Position numbers and translations under genes: made by a program. Of a stretch of DNA of 64,000 nucleotides, positions 27,888 through 36,590 are shown piece by piece (within the stretch, counting starts at the first letter, position 1; each line of letters begins with the position of its first letter). This DNA is from Paenibacillus xylanivorans (lineage in GTDB: Bacteria > Bacillota > Bacilli > Paenibacillales > Paenibacillaceae). The stretch spans positions 1-64,000 of the forward strand of contig NZ_LITU01000061.1 of assembly GCF_001280595.1 (NCBI RefSeq), read 5' to 3'. A model generated the notes under the pieces. The model ran no database searches. It was given only the letters and a program-made list of their open reading frames with translations, and was not told the DNA's origin.

Positions 27888-27967
27888 CATGTCCTCTTTT
27901 TTCACTGTCTACCATGAGGGGATAATACCAGGGGTTGTTCCCTTATACGTTACAAGGAAATTCCGGT

Positions 27968-28780
27968 TTACAAAAAAATAAGTAAAAGAATTCCGACTAC
28001 GAAGCAATAGTATGAAAAGTAAATCAAGTTCCCTCTAGCCATAATTCCCATGAACCATCTCATTGAAAAGTAGGTTACGATAAGGGTCGTAATGAACGCT
28101 AAAATGTAAGGTATAGCCAACTGCGCGCGGTGCGGATCGGTTACGATGTCAGATGCACCTAATATTACCCCGCCAATGCTAATCGGAATGTAGAGCATAA
28201 AGGAAAATTTCAACGCCGTTTCCTGTTTCATCCCGACAGCAATAGATGCTATGACTGTTGCACCAGAGCGGCTTATTCCAGGAATAAGAGCCACGGCCTG
28301 AGCCAGACCTACCAGTACTGCGTCTTTCGCAGACAAATCGCCATCTCTTTTCCGCCCGCGAAGGTTTCGAATGAGCCACAGAGCAACCCCTGTGATCAGT
28401 AAACTAATCGCAACCGTATAGACAGAAGTGAATATTTCTTCAATTTTATCCTTGAATAGAACAGCCCCGATCGCAGCAGGGAGGGTACCAATGATTATGT
28501 ATAGACAAAACATGAAATCTGCTCTGTACGCTGTATCGCGAGAGATTAGGAATCTCCAGCCTCCGACAATTAGTTTTTTGATATCTGCCCGAAAGATAAA
28601 CATAATGGCAATCAGTGAGGCTGTGTTTGTCAAAATTTCAAAAGATAATCCGTTCTGCTTCATGCCAAGCAATCGTTGAACGATAATCAAATGTCCACTT
28701 GAAGAAACCGGGATAGGCTCTGTAGCCCCCTGTACGATACCTAATAACACATATTTCAACCACAAAATAACGTCTTCCAT
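27968..28780 (-). CDS. uppP: Undecaprenyl-diphosphatase UppP/BacA
   Basis: This 270-residue membrane phosphatase recycles undecaprenyl pyrophosphate for cell-wall synthesis, and raised dosage of the family gives bacitracin tolerance. The first active-site motif, GIVQGATEPIPVSSSGH, places Gln17, Glu21 and His30 at the same positions as the essential residues of E. coli BacA. The second motif, PGISRSGAT, contains the essential Arg (residue 171). About eight transmembrane helices are predicted. TAGGAGG lies 6 nt before the ATG. A DUF817 gene lies upstream on the same strand with an 88-nt gap. Confidence 0.93.
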   Translation of the reverse strand: MEDVILWLKYVLLGIVQGATEPIPVSSSGHLIIVQRLLGMKQNGLSFEILTNTASLIAIMFIFRADIKKLIVGGWRFLISRDTAYRADFMFCLYIIIGTLPAAIGAVLFKDKIEEIFTSVYTVAISLLITGVALWLIRNLRGRKRDGDLSAKDAVLVGLAQAVALIPGISRSGATVIASIAVGMKQETALKFSFMLYIPISIGGVILGASDIVTDPHRAQLAIPYILAFITTLIVTYFSMRWFMGIMARGNLIYFSYYCFVVGILLLIFL

Positions 28781-28868
28781 TGTATCCTCCTACCAATTCT
28801 TGTAATTTAACCACTGCATTCCTTACAATCATAACGGTTACCTTTCAGAACTTGCAAATGTATAGATC

Positions 28869-29666
28869 CTATCTTCGATTGGCTTTGACATATTTAAGCT
28901 GGGCAACAATGATGACACTAATAATCACGAGTAGGAACCACGAACTGATTTTGCTAAAACTAACCAGCTGCCAGGAGTCATGTTGATCAGGGTATTTCCA
29001 GCCATTAAAAAAAGTAGCTATATTTTCAGCCGTCCAGATGAAAAAACCTACGATGATGAAAGCGAGCGTGAGTGGCATTCGATAGGTAGTTATTCGCACC
29101 CGGTAGATGATCCATGTTTTCCGAAAAACAATAAATACAAGGGCCGTCAACCACCAACGAAAATCGGGAATAAAATGATGTGTGAAAAAGTTGATATAGA
29201 TGGCTCCTCCTAGTAGAACCGAAGATACAAACCCAGGCCAGCCTGTCATGTCCATACGCAATCTGCGCCATATTTGACACATAAAGCTTGCTACACTTGC
29301 ATACATAAATCCACTATAAAGGGGGACACCAAAGAGCTTGGTATACCCAGGCTCAGGGTATGACCAGGATCCCATCCACACTTTATACATCTCCAGCACC
29401 AAACCAATCACGTGAAATATACATATGACCTTGATTTCATCACGTGTTTCCAATCCGCTGCGGTACATAAGGTACTGTACTGCTAATAAAATAAGCAGAA
29501 TGGCATCATAGCGATAAAGAAAGGGTATCTGAATTACGCTAGAGAGAGCCAACGTTCCAAAGATCGCCACAGGAAAAATGCAACTCATCGCTTGATGATA
29601 ACCGAAATGCAGCAGCTGTACTAAAGGTTTCAAGTTATGTTGATCTCCTTCCCAAGCCTTGTTCAT
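28869..29666 (-). CDS. DUF817-family membrane protein (YoaT-like)
   Basis: This 265-residue integral membrane protein has seven or eight hydrophobic helices. Segments such as MYKVWMGSWSYPEPG, VPLYSGFMYASVASFMCQ, FFTHHFIPDFRWWL and FNGWKYPDQHDSWQLVSFSK match the DUF817 family (Bacillus YoaT). Its function is unknown. No ribosome site precedes the ATG at 29666, whereas AAGGAG lies within the first codons, about 10 nt before an in-frame TTG at 29633; the shorter start may be the real one. It is possibly co-transcribed with uppP. Confidence 0.82.
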   Translation of the reverse strand: MNKAWEGDQHNLKPLVQLLHFGYHQAMSCIFPVAIFGTLALSSVIQIPFLYRYDAILLILLAVQYLMYRSGLETRDEIKVICIFHVIGLVLEMYKVWMGSWSYPEPGYTKLFGVPLYSGFMYASVASFMCQIWRRLRMDMTGWPGFVSSVLLGGAIYINFFTHHFIPDFRWWLTALVFIVFRKTWIIYRVRITTYRMPLTLAFIIVGFFIWTAENIATFFNGWKYPDQHDSWQLVSFSKISSWFLLVIISVIIVAQLKYVKANRR

Positions 29667-29754
29667 AATAATATAGATATGGTCCGTTTGTAAAAAGAGA
29701 AAAAAAGATATATATATTTTCTTATTTTCAATTCGAGCTTATTCGAAGACAAAT

Positions 29755-29788
29755 AAGGCCCCTCGTCAACTGGAGGGACCTTGTTTTT
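29755..29788. terminator. Hairpin terminator behind folD
   Basis: A 10-bp stem (AAGGCCCCTC/GAGGGACCTT) has one mismatch that becomes a G-T pair on the minus-strand transcript. The loop is 8 nt. It lies just beyond the folD stop codon, and T-rich sequence flanks both sides. Confidence 0.7.
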
Positions 29789-29800
29789 TGGCTAATCCAT

Positions 29801-30652
29801 TTATGCATTTTCAGATAGCTTGTAGGCAGATTTAATCGTATGTTCGATGAGCGTCGCAATCGTTACAGGACCAACACCGCCCGGTACAGGTGTAATTGCT
29901 GCAGAAGGAACAAAGCAAGCTTCGTAGTCCACATCTCCGACGTTGCCTTTGTTATAACCTGCATCAATAACGACAGCACCTGGTTTAATCCAGTCTCCTT
30001 TAACAAAGAGCGGTTTGCCCACGGCTGCAATTATGATATCGCCAAGCTTCACAATTTCCTCCAGATTCACGGTTTTGGAGTGGCAAGTCGTCACCGTTGC
30101 ATTCCGGTTTAGCAGCATGGCTGAGACAGGCTTGCCCAGAATTGGACTTCTTCCGATGACAACCGCATGTTTGCCCTCGATCTGAATATTGTAGAAATCC
30201 AGAATTCGCATAATAGCCTGTGGTGTACAGGAAGGGAATTCTGCGTCTCCAAAAGCATTAAGTGCAAAACCGAGGGTCGTTACACCGTCAACGTCCTTCT
30301 CGATACTAATGGCATCAAAAGCTGCTCTTTCATCGATATGATTCGGGACAGGGTGCTGAAGCAAAATACCGTGTACGGAAGGGTCATCATTTAGCTTGTT
30401 AATTTCTTGAATCAATTCATCCGTGGTGGTATCCGCAGAAAGAACGACCTTAATGGAATGCACGCCTAAACGAGCACAAGCATTTCCTTTCATCCGCACA
30501 TAGGTCGCTGAAGAAGGATCATCTCCGACGAGAATTGTAGCGAGACTAGGCTGAATGCCTTTTTCCTTAAGAATGGCAACCTTCGAGGCCATGTCTTCCT
30601 TCATAAAGTCCGCTACCGTTTGTCCATTCAAGATCAGTTTGTCAGTACTCAT
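29801..30652 (-). CDS. folD: Bifunctional 5,10-methylene-THF dehydrogenase/cyclohydrolase FolD
   Basis: This 283-residue enzyme interconverts 5,10-methylene- and 10-formyl-tetrahydrofolate using NADP, supplying one-carbon units for purines and formyl-Met. Catalytic Tyr51 and Lys55 (TYVRMKGNAC) occupy almost exactly their E. coli positions, and VVIGRSPILGKPVSAML forms the NADP pocket. The ATG at 30652 follows AAAGGG at 10 nt; a GTG 6 nt upstream is too close to it. The gene is controlled by a ZTP riboswitch with a terminator in its leader, so it should be induced when purine and folate one-carbon supply falls. Confidence 0.96.
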   Translation of the reverse strand: MSTDKLILNGQTVADFMKEDMASKVAILKEKGIQPSLATILVGDDPSSATYVRMKGNACARLGVHSIKVVLSADTTTDELIQEINKLNDDPSVHGILLQHPVPNHIDERAAFDAISIEKDVDGVTTLGFALNAFGDAEFPSCTPQAIMRILDFYNIQIEGKHAVVIGRSPILGKPVSAMLLNRNATVTTCHSKTVNLEEIVKLGDIIIAAVGKPLFVKGDWIKPGAVVIDAGYNKGNVGDVDYEACFVPSAAITPVPGGVGPVTIATLIEHTIKSAYKLSENA

Positions 30653-30674
30653 TTTCACATCGCCCTTTCAACAT

Positions 30675-30709
30675 AAAAAAGAGGCAAGGAAATAAATATT
30701 CCTTACCTC
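30675..30709 (-). terminator. Riboswitch expression-platform terminator upstream of folD
   Basis: On the minus strand, GAGGTAAGGAA and TTCCTTGCCTC form an 11-bp stem (one G-T pair) with a short AT loop, followed by six T residues. Its 5' arm begins directly at the end of the riboswitch 3' motif, so ligand binding can compete with terminator formation. Confidence 0.9.
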
Positions 30710-30779
30710 TGCCCAGGCGTACGGCTTATTACAAAACCATATGCTCCCTCACGGTTCACCGTGTTCGCCAGTTACATAT
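30709..30779 (-). ncRNA. ZTP (pfl) riboswitch controlling folD
   Basis: The minus strand reads AACTGGCGAACACGGTGAAC, then GGGAGCATATGG, a short linker and GCCGTACGCCTGGGCA. These are the two conserved halves of the ZTP/ZMP-sensing pfl RNA, including the near-invariant CGCCTGGGC element that forms the pseudoknot and Mg-ZMP site. Binding of ZMP/ZTP, which accumulates when 10-formyl-THF is short, should prevent the adjoining terminator and raise folD expression. Location directly before folD is a known genomic setting for this class. Confidence 0.93.
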
Positions 30780-30902
30780 GATCGTTTAAATTGTTTAGAT
30801 TGATAGTACTTGAAAAAGCAGAATTGTTCAATAGTTAATGGATCTCTCTTTGATTTGTATGGGTTATTAGTTTCCATGGTAGCCCCAATCTTCGTCATAT
30901 AG

Positions 30903-30931
30903 TTGATAACTGTTATCACTCGTGATATATT
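30903..30931 (+). promoter_or_regulatory. MarR-nitroreductase promoter with overlapping palindromic operator
   Basis: TTGATA and TATATT are separated by exactly 17 nt. The -35 box and spacer are overlapped by the perfect palindrome TGATAAC-T-GTTATCA (30904-30918), a good candidate operator for the MarR protein encoded next. Between the riboswitch and this promoter I see nothing else. Confidence 0.65.
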
Positions 30932-31027
30932 GTTAACTAGTAAATCATTTAAGGTTTAATTAGTGAACAAGACTGATCATTTAAGGGTTTTTTTATTGTT
31001 TATAAGTAAATAAGGAGCGATAGCAGA

Positions 31028-31525
31028 ATGGATTCAAAAGATCGAACAAAACAGTTACTGTATGACCAATTTATCCGGTTTTTACATGTATATGAGAATC
31101 ACAAGGATACGGAAATTGAACATTTTCTAAGTATCGCCCAGCGCGAAAGCATCGACAAAATCCCTCAGCATTTGACCGCGGTTCATATGATAGATTGCAT
31201 TGGCAAGCATGAGCCTATTAACAACACGGGTATTGCTGAGGCGATGAATTTGTCCAAAGCAAGTATTACCAAGATCGGCAACAAACTGCTGGAGGAAGGA
31301 TTCGTCAAACGTACGAAAATGAATGACAACAAGAAGGAGAGCTATTTCCGGTTGTCACCGCAAGGCAAAAAGATCTTTGAACTGCATGAACGTTTACATG
31401 TACTTGAGGCTGAACGGTTCTATCGTTCTTTGGACAAATATTCGGAACCGGAGCTGAAAATAATACATCAATTTCTTCAAGACAGCAGCATGGATATGGA
31501 ATCCAGAAAAACTGAAGGAGAGTGA
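31028..31525 (+). CDS. MarR-family transcriptional regulator
   Basis: This 165-residue winged-helix regulator has a dimerisation N-terminus, a central HTH (NTGIAEAMNLSKASITKIGN) and a beta-wing (LLEEGFVKRTKMNDNKKESY). It heads a three-gene operon with two nitroreductase-like flavoproteins and overlaps the reading frame region of the first, suggesting coupled translation. Control of nitroreductases by MarR proteins usually responds to quinones, phenols or thiol-reactive compounds. Whether that holds here is inference. Confidence 0.9.
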   Translation: MDSKDRTKQLLYDQFIRFLHVYENHKDTEIEHFLSIAQRESIDKIPQHLTAVHMIDCIGKHEPINNTGIAEAMNLSKASITKIGNKLLEEGFVKRTKMNDNKKESYFRLSPQGKKIFELHERLHVLEAERFYRSLDKYSEPELKIIHQFLQDSSMDMESRKTEGE

Positions 31526-31530
31526 AACAC

Positions 31531-32106
31531 TTGAGTCTGGCAGAATTGATCAGGGAACGCAGAAGTATTCGTAAATGTAATTCTACACCGGTGGAACAGG
31601 AGTTGGTGGTTGAATTGCTGCACAAGGCCACACGGCTTCAACCAACTGTTGAAGCTGGCTCATGGCGTGTTGTTTATGCCGGAACTCCCGAAGCACGCAA
31701 ACGGTTGGTTGACTGCATGCTGGAACAGATGTCGCAGAGCAAGCTCGGCAAGTTGATTCCGGGAAAACTGCTGGATGTGTTTAAAAAGAGGTTTACCGAT
31801 ATTCCTGCTCACGTCATTGTTATGTCGACTGTAGGACCGGATCGTCTGACCAATGACCGCAATTATGCGGCAGCCTGCGGGCTGATGCAGAGCTTCCAAC
31901 TGCTGGGCTGGGAACAAGGGTTAGGAATGCTGTGGGATACAGAGTCCATGATTCAAAATGAAGGCTTTTTCAAAGGAATTGGACTACGTGAGGATGAAAG
32001 ATTTGTTGGCATTCTTCATATGGGATATTACGACAAAGCGCCAAGAAGCCGGAAAAGAACACCCGCTGAGCAAAAGTGGACTGTATTTCAGGGTCAGACT
32101 ACATAG
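31531..32106 (+). CDS. Nitroreductase-family FMN oxidoreductase
   Basis: This 191-residue flavoprotein begins with LAELIRERRSIRKCNSTPV, the FMN-phosphate-binding N-terminal motif of the family. It contains the dimer-interface stretch AAACGLMQSFQLLGWEQGLG and ends with HMGYYDKAP. A GTG at 31522 overlaps the MarR stop codon, but AAGGAG lies directly before it and fits the TTG at 31531 better. Such enzymes reduce nitro compounds, quinones or enones with NAD(P)H. It is co-transcribed with the regulator before it and a second family member 17 nt behind. Confidence 0.88.
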   Translation: MSLAELIRERRSIRKCNSTPVEQELVVELLHKATRLQPTVEAGSWRVVYAGTPEARKRLVDCMLEQMSQSKLGKLIPGKLLDVFKKRFTDIPAHVIVMSTVGPDRLTNDRNYAAACGLMQSFQLLGWEQGLGMLWDTESMIQNEGFFKGIGLREDERFVGILHMGYYDKAPRSRKRTPAEQKWTVFQGQTT

Positions 32107-32123
32107 AAGGGGAGGATGTAAAA

Positions 32124-32609
32124 ATGGAATTGTCCGATCTGCAAGGAGGCATACACAGTCCAAAAGATTTTTTGGATCGACCGGTATCACAGGAGCTAAT
32201 CCTTGAATTGCTCAATCACGCCGTGTGGGCGCCAAATGATGGACTCCGTGAGCCGTGGCGATTTATTTTTGCCGATAACCGTAATGGGAAACTCATGCAG
32301 GGATTGCAGGAACACGCTCCAGCGTATCTTCTGGTTCTGGTGAAGGAAGAGGCGGATCATCATAAGCGGGAAGAGGACTTTGCAGCCGTCTGCTGTCTGA
32401 TCCAAAATTTTCGTTTGCTTGCCCATGAACAGGGCTTGGGTGTCCGCAGCACGTTGCATGACTGGATGTACGACCGGAGTCGTGCTGAAACGTTTGGCGT
32501 ACTGGGCAACGAGCGAATTGCTGCGGTTTTGGATTTGGGATATGGCGCTGAACAGCCGGAAGGGAAAGCTGAGATGGCTGAACCTCAGCTTCAGTTCGAA
32601 CTGCTGTAG
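32124..32609 (+). CDS. Divergent nitroreductase-family protein
   Basis: This 161-residue relative of the preceding protein keeps the WAPNDGLREPWRFIF core, the CLIQNFRLLAHEQGLGVRST dimer helix and the C-terminal VLDLGYG. The N-terminal Arg-rich FMN-phosphate motif is replaced by LQGGIHSPKDFLDRPV, and the protein is about 30 residues shorter. It may therefore bind flavin differently, work as a hetero-partner, or have lost activity. The open frame starts at 32076, but GGGGAGG and the ATG at 32124 define the start. It is the last gene of the MarR operon. Confidence 0.8.
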   Translation: MELSDLQGGIHSPKDFLDRPVSQELILELLNHAVWAPNDGLREPWRFIFADNRNGKLMQGLQEHAPAYLLVLVKEEADHHKREEDFAAVCCLIQNFRLLAHEQGLGVRSTLHDWMYDRSRAETFGVLGNERIAAVLDLGYGAEQPEGKAEMAEPQLQFELL

Positions 32610-32646
32610 CGTGTAAGATGTAGGGAAGAGAATTCAAATTAATGAG

Positions 32647-32685
32647 GAACGACAAAACCTTGACGGGGATTGTCGTTCTTTTTTT
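32647..32685 (+). terminator. Terminator of the MarR-nitroreductase operon
   Basis: A perfect 9-bp stem (GAACGACAA/TTGTCGTTC) with a 14-nt loop is followed by a run of T residues. Confidence 0.82.
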
Positions 32686-32778
32686 ATGTGGTGTGTATCC
32701 GGATTGTAGATTAAAAGTCAGCTAAAGCGGATACACACAACTAATCCAGAGATTCACCTCTTTTAAAAAATGATGTTT

Positions 32779-34041
32779 CTATAATGTGTTAATTACTTTG
32801 TTATGCGAATTTAATTGTGTTCTATTCTGTAAAGCAGATAAATCACCATCTAAATTCTTCAGATTTGGAAGGAATGCTGCAGCGGCCGAACAAAGCAAGG
32901 GGAGCAGACCCAAAGACAAGAATAAAAAAGGAATACCATATAGTTCTGCAACCGCTGCACCTGCAAAAGCACCTACAGGCTGCAGTCCGCCACCAATGAG
33001 GAACCGTATTGAGTTAACTCGGCCTTGCAGGGGTCCGGGGACAAGTGTGCCATGTAAAGATGAACTGAGAGAACCAAAGAAAGGTCCTGCTGCACCAGCG
33101 GCACATAAGGCAACGAGCGCAAATGGATAACTCGGGAATAGGCCCAGTAAGGCGTTAAAAAGCCCAATGGCGGCTAGGCTGCACAGCATGACTGTCCGTC
33201 GTCTTTTGATTTCACCCATCCACGAGATGATCAATAGTCCTACTAATGTGCCACATGCAGAAGCAGTGGTGAGTGTGCCCATTGCAGCGGCATCCCGATC
33301 TAACACTTCACGAACAAAAGGAACCATCATCGTCCAGATAGCTACAGAAGACATGTTGCTGATCGAAACCATTCCCATAATCGAGAGCATGGCCGGGAAA
33401 CTACGATAAAAGGAGAAACCTTCGTGAATATCTCTGAGATAAGCTTTAATTGAAAAGGACGCCTTAGCTGCTACTGGCTTCTGCATTGTGGGCAGATAGA
33501 GTAACGTGGCAATGGCGGCGGTGTAACAAACGGCGTTGATGCCAAGCGTTGGCAACGCCCCGGCGGCGGCAGTAAGAGCTCCGGCTAAGGCTGGGCCCAA
33601 CAAAGCAGCTGCATTCCGGCAGCCGTCGATTACCGCGAATGCACGCACCAGTTTGCGTTCATCTGATACTCCCGGAACAATTGCCATTGCGGTGGGCAGG
33701 AACAGGGCAGAACATGCCCCGCTTAGTCCTGCGGCCAGAAAAAGGTGCCATAATTGCAAGTGGCCTGCGAGTCCCAGACTCAGCGGTAATATGAGAGCAA
33801 GCAACCTAACAGAAGCAAGCACTGCCATGAACCGCCCTCGGTGTAACCGATCGGATAAAGGCGAGCCGAGCAACCGAATGGCAACTTCTGGAATGCTAAA
33901 GCTTAGTGCCATCGCACCCATGGCCATCTTAGATGCAGTTATTTCATAGACAAGCCATTCCATAGCCAGAAGACCAAATACGTCACCAAATGAACTCAGA
34001 GTGACAGTAGCTAGTAAACCATAATAACTGCGCTTAAGCAT
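32779..34041 (-). CDS. MFS transporter, 12-TM drug-exporter type
   Basis: This 420-residue membrane protein has twelve hydrophobic helices. Family marks are GSPLSDRLHRGRFMAVLASV at the loop between helices 2 and 3 and the repeated small-residue helices of the second half. It resembles the enterobactin-exporter/MFS_3 group, but its cargo is unknown. CGGAGG 7 nt before the ATG sets the start. It lies 39 nt behind an ArsR-type regulator on the same strand and is presumably repressed by it. Confidence 0.88.
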   Translation of the reverse strand: MLKRSYYGLLATVTLSSFGDVFGLLAMEWLVYEITASKMAMGAMALSFSIPEVAIRLLGSPLSDRLHRGRFMAVLASVRLLALILPLSLGLAGHLQLWHLFLAAGLSGACSALFLPTAMAIVPGVSDERKLVRAFAVIDGCRNAAALLGPALAGALTAAAGALPTLGINAVCYTAAIATLLYLPTMQKPVAAKASFSIKAYLRDIHEGFSFYRSFPAMLSIMGMVSISNMSSVAIWTMMVPFVREVLDRDAAAMGTLTTASACGTLVGLLIISWMGEIKRRRTVMLCSLAAIGLFNALLGLFPSYPFALVALCAAGAAGPFFGSLSSSLHGTLVPGPLQGRVNSIRFLIGGGLQPVGAFAGAAVAELYGIPFLFLSLGLLPLLCSAAAAFLPNLKNLDGDLSALQNRTQLNSHNKVINTL

Positions 34042-34080
34042 GGATGTTCCTCCGTGTGCGTAAGTTAAAGGGCACTATCA

Positions 34081-34986
34081 TCATTCTTCAATATAAGCTG
34101 AAATCTGTTCCGAAAGCTTGTTGAGTGCTTCCAGACGCAAGCTGTAAGAGGTAGTTTTCTGGTTATAATGCACGATGACAAGCCCCGCTGCCCTCAATGA
34201 AATCAGGTGGTAGTGTACTGTGCTCTTAGAAAGTTTAACCTCGCTAACGATCTCAGTGAATGTTAACTGCCTTCCAGCCAACAGGCGGAGGATGTATAAT
34301 CTGGTCTCGTCGGACAATGCTCGTGTTAGACGCAACAACCGATGTTCAGGACGGCCCGTTGCTGGTGGGAGAATATCGGCAGAGTAACTGGTGAAGATCA
34401 CTTCATCAAAGATGGCTGAGGTGACAAAGGGACGAGCATGATATTGAGGGATTAGAATCACTTGTTTGAGCAGAGGGGGGGGGTATAGACGCATACCTTC
34501 CGTTGCCTCCTCATAGACCTCTAGGTCATTGGTTCCGTTCAGACTGGACCGTCTGGTTTCAGCTTCTAAGGCGAGACCTTCGATAATCGACGAATCAATT
34601 TGGCTGAAATAGTGGGTATTCCATTCACGAAGCGCTTCGGATGTCCGGCTTCGCAGTTCCGGGAGATTGGAGGGAACAGACAACTTCACATTAGCAGCGA
34701 TGTCATATAGCTGGCCTGTGTTTAGGTCTTCAAGCCAATCCAAAAAACCACTCACTGAGCGTTCTTCAGGACAGCTCCAGATATAAGGTGCAAGGCTAAA
34801 ATCATCTACAAGTTTCATCGTCTCCCGCATTTGTTGCAGTTTGGCAGGTGCGAACCGATCCTGCACTTCTCTGACCCATAGTTTTCCAGCATCCAGAGCA
34901 TTATGATTCTGTTTGCTCATGAAAACCGTCAGGCTACTTACACATTCATAAATGGGTGCGAAATCAACTTCCACTTTGTAGTTCAT
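34081..34986 (-). CDS. ArsR-family regulator with long N-terminal domain
   Basis: This 301-residue protein has its winged-helix DNA-binding domain at the C-terminus (LSDETRLYILRLLAGRQLTF, EVKLSKSTVHYHLISLRAAG). The first 200 residues are a helical domain of unknown ligand, an arrangement seen in DUF5937-like ArsR regulators. No metal-binding Cys cluster of the classical ArsR/SmtB kind is visible, so a non-metal inducer is likely. The open frame extends to 35076, but GAGGAG and the ATG at 34986 mark the start. It precedes the MFS exporter in one operon. Confidence 0.82.
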   Translation of the reverse strand: MNYKVEVDFAPIYECVSSLTVFMSKQNHNALDAGKLWVREVQDRFAPAKLQQMRETMKLVDDFSLAPYIWSCPEERSVSGFLDWLEDLNTGQLYDIAANVKLSVPSNLPELRSRTSEALREWNTHYFSQIDSSIIEGLALEAETRRSSLNGTNDLEVYEEATEGMRLYPPPLLKQVILIPQYHARPFVTSAIFDEVIFTSYSADILPPATGRPEHRLLRLTRALSDETRLYILRLLAGRQLTFTEIVSEVKLSKSTVHYHLISLRAAGLVIVHYNQKTTSYSLRLEALNKLSEQISAYIEE

Positions 34987-35010
34987 AGATCGAATTTCTC
35001 CTCGTCTTTC

Positions 35011-35032
35011 TTGTTCTATATTTATAGAACAA
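35011..35032. promoter_or_regulatory. Candidate ArsR-family operator (22-bp perfect palindrome)
   Basis: TTGTTCTATA-TT-TATAGAACAA is a perfect 10-bp inverted repeat about 25 nt upstream of the ArsR-type start codon, overlapping a TATAAA -10-like sequence on the minus strand. It is well placed for autorepression of the ArsR-MFS operon. Confidence 0.65.
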
Positions 35033-35234
35033 CTAATTTGTTTTATTGTATACGAACAATCATGGGTTTGCAACAAAAATGTCCAATGATCTACTTATTC
35101 TCTTCAACGAAAAAAGACGTTTCTACGGGTGGCGAGCACCTGAAGAATCGTCTTATGATTTATACTGACAGCAAAATGAGCAGACTGGTTTTAAAATAAC
35201 CGAATAATACTCTCCAAAAGTGTATATTGAAACT

Positions 35235-35897
35235 TTAATCTTGGATTAGTGCTGTTATCTGATCTTTCACATTGACATCACTCAATCCCCCGTGGTAACA
35301 AACGACAGATGTAATGTCGAGATCTGCATACTTTCTTAACGAGAGTTTTGCTGCGTTCATATCCGGTGTAGTCGGGGCGTGAATTCCCCCAAGCATACCG
35401 TCTACACTGTACATTGAATCCCCTGCAATGAGAGTTTTACTTTCCTTCAAATAAAGACTAATATGACCGGGTGTATGCCCAGGCGTGTGAATAACGCGAA
35501 TCCCGCCGCAAAACGGCAGTTCCTGACCATCTATTAGGGTATGGTTCACTGTGCTCTTTGGCGGATTCTCCAGGTGACCATCTTTTATAAGAGGCAGTTC
35601 CCCTTGGATGTAGGGCTTATCCAGTTCGTGTGCATATACTTTAATAGCGTTACCACGCGTCTGCAAAATCTCCGGTAGATTCCCTATATGATCGACATCC
35701 TGATGGGTCAAAATCACCGCCTTTAGTTTGTCTAACGAGACGCCAACTTTTTCCATTGCCACACGTAAATCCTCATATTGACCTGGAAAACCAGTGTCTA
35801 TTAGAATAGTCATTTCCTGATCCTTTAAAAGAATAGGGTGTATCACATTCCCATGATAGTCCAGATGGAGCATTTCGACTCCCTTTGAAATTTCCAT
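35235..35897 (-). CDS. MBL-fold metallo-hydrolase
   Basis: This 220-residue metallo-beta-lactamase-fold enzyme has a dinuclear metal site: THQDVDHIGN (His65, Asp67, Asp69, His70), HTPGHTPGHISLY, AGDSMY and the final CYHGG. It matches glyoxalase-II/lactonase-like members, but the substrate is not readable. The open frame extends to 36011, and CGGAGG before the ATG at 35897 gives the start. It is transcribed alone, away from the adjacent sigma-factor gene. Confidence 0.88.
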   Translation of the reverse strand: MEISKGVEMLHLDYHGNVIHPILLKDQEMTILIDTGFPGQYEDLRVAMEKVGVSLDKLKAVILTHQDVDHIGNLPEILQTRGNAIKVYAHELDKPYIQGELPLIKDGHLENPPKSTVNHTLIDGQELPFCGGIRVIHTPGHTPGHISLYLKESKTLIAGDSMYSVDGMLGGIHAPTTPDMNAAKLSLRKYADLDITSVVCYHGGLSDVNVKDQITALIQD

Positions 35898-36062
35898 AAT
35901 ATTAGTCCTCCGTAGAAAGAAATAGTATCTCTTTGTAAACGAATCAACTTCGTAAAAAGATACGGGGTAGAATTGGAAAATAGATTTGTGTTTTCCTGTG
36001 AACCAAACCAAGTATAGGATGATCTAATGAATAGAAGGAATGAGAGGAAAGGGGGAGCATTG

Positions 36063-36590
36063 GTGGATTTATCAGAAAAAGCAGAACTTGCAAGACAAGG
36101 AGATAAGGAAGCTTTTGTGTTTTTAATACGTGCTGTCCAACAAAGCCTATTTGTTATAAGAAGATCAATCGTTAAAACGGATGAAGATTGTGCAGATGCG
36201 ATACAGGAGACCATCGCCAAAGCTTTTTCTAATGTACATACACTGAAAGAGCCCACTTATTTTAAAACTTGGATCATTCGGATTTTAATCAATGAGTGTA
36301 ATCGGATTATTAAGAAAAAGAAGCGAGTATCCCTTGTCCCTTATGATATGAGAAAGACATCATATAAGGGGGATTTTGAACAAATTGAGCTGTTTGAGGT
36401 AATTGACGAATTGGATGAAAAGCTTCAAACCATCGTGACACTTTTTTATATCGAGGATTTATCGGTCAAGGAAATATCTAGAGTGCTTGAAGTTTCTGAA
36501 GGAACAGTAAAGTCAAGATTATTCAGGGCCAGACGACAATTATCCGAGCTCGTTCTAGGGGAAGGAGAGGGCAAATATGAATTTTCATGA
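36063..36590 (+). CDS. ECF-type RNA polymerase sigma factor
   Basis: This 175-residue sigma-70 family protein has region 2 (GDKEAFVFLIRAVQQSLF, DCADAIQETIAKAFSNVHTL, TYFKTWIIRILINEC) and region 4 (TLFYIEDLSVKEISRVLEV, SEGTVKSRLFRARRQL). It has no regions 1.1 or 3. GGGGGAG fits the GTG at 36063, but the open frame also has an ATG at 36027, so the N-terminus is uncertain by 12 residues. The downstream gene overlaps it by 14 nt and encodes its probable anti-sigma factor. The stress that activates it is unknown. Confidence 0.9.
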   Translation: MDLSEKAELARQGDKEAFVFLIRAVQQSLFVIRRSIVKTDEDCADAIQETIAKAFSNVHTLKEPTYFKTWIIRILINECNRIIKKKKRVSLVPYDMRKTSYKGDFEQIELFEVIDELDEKLQTIVTLFYIEDLSVKEISRVLEVSEGTVKSRLFRARRQLSELVLGEGEGKYEFS

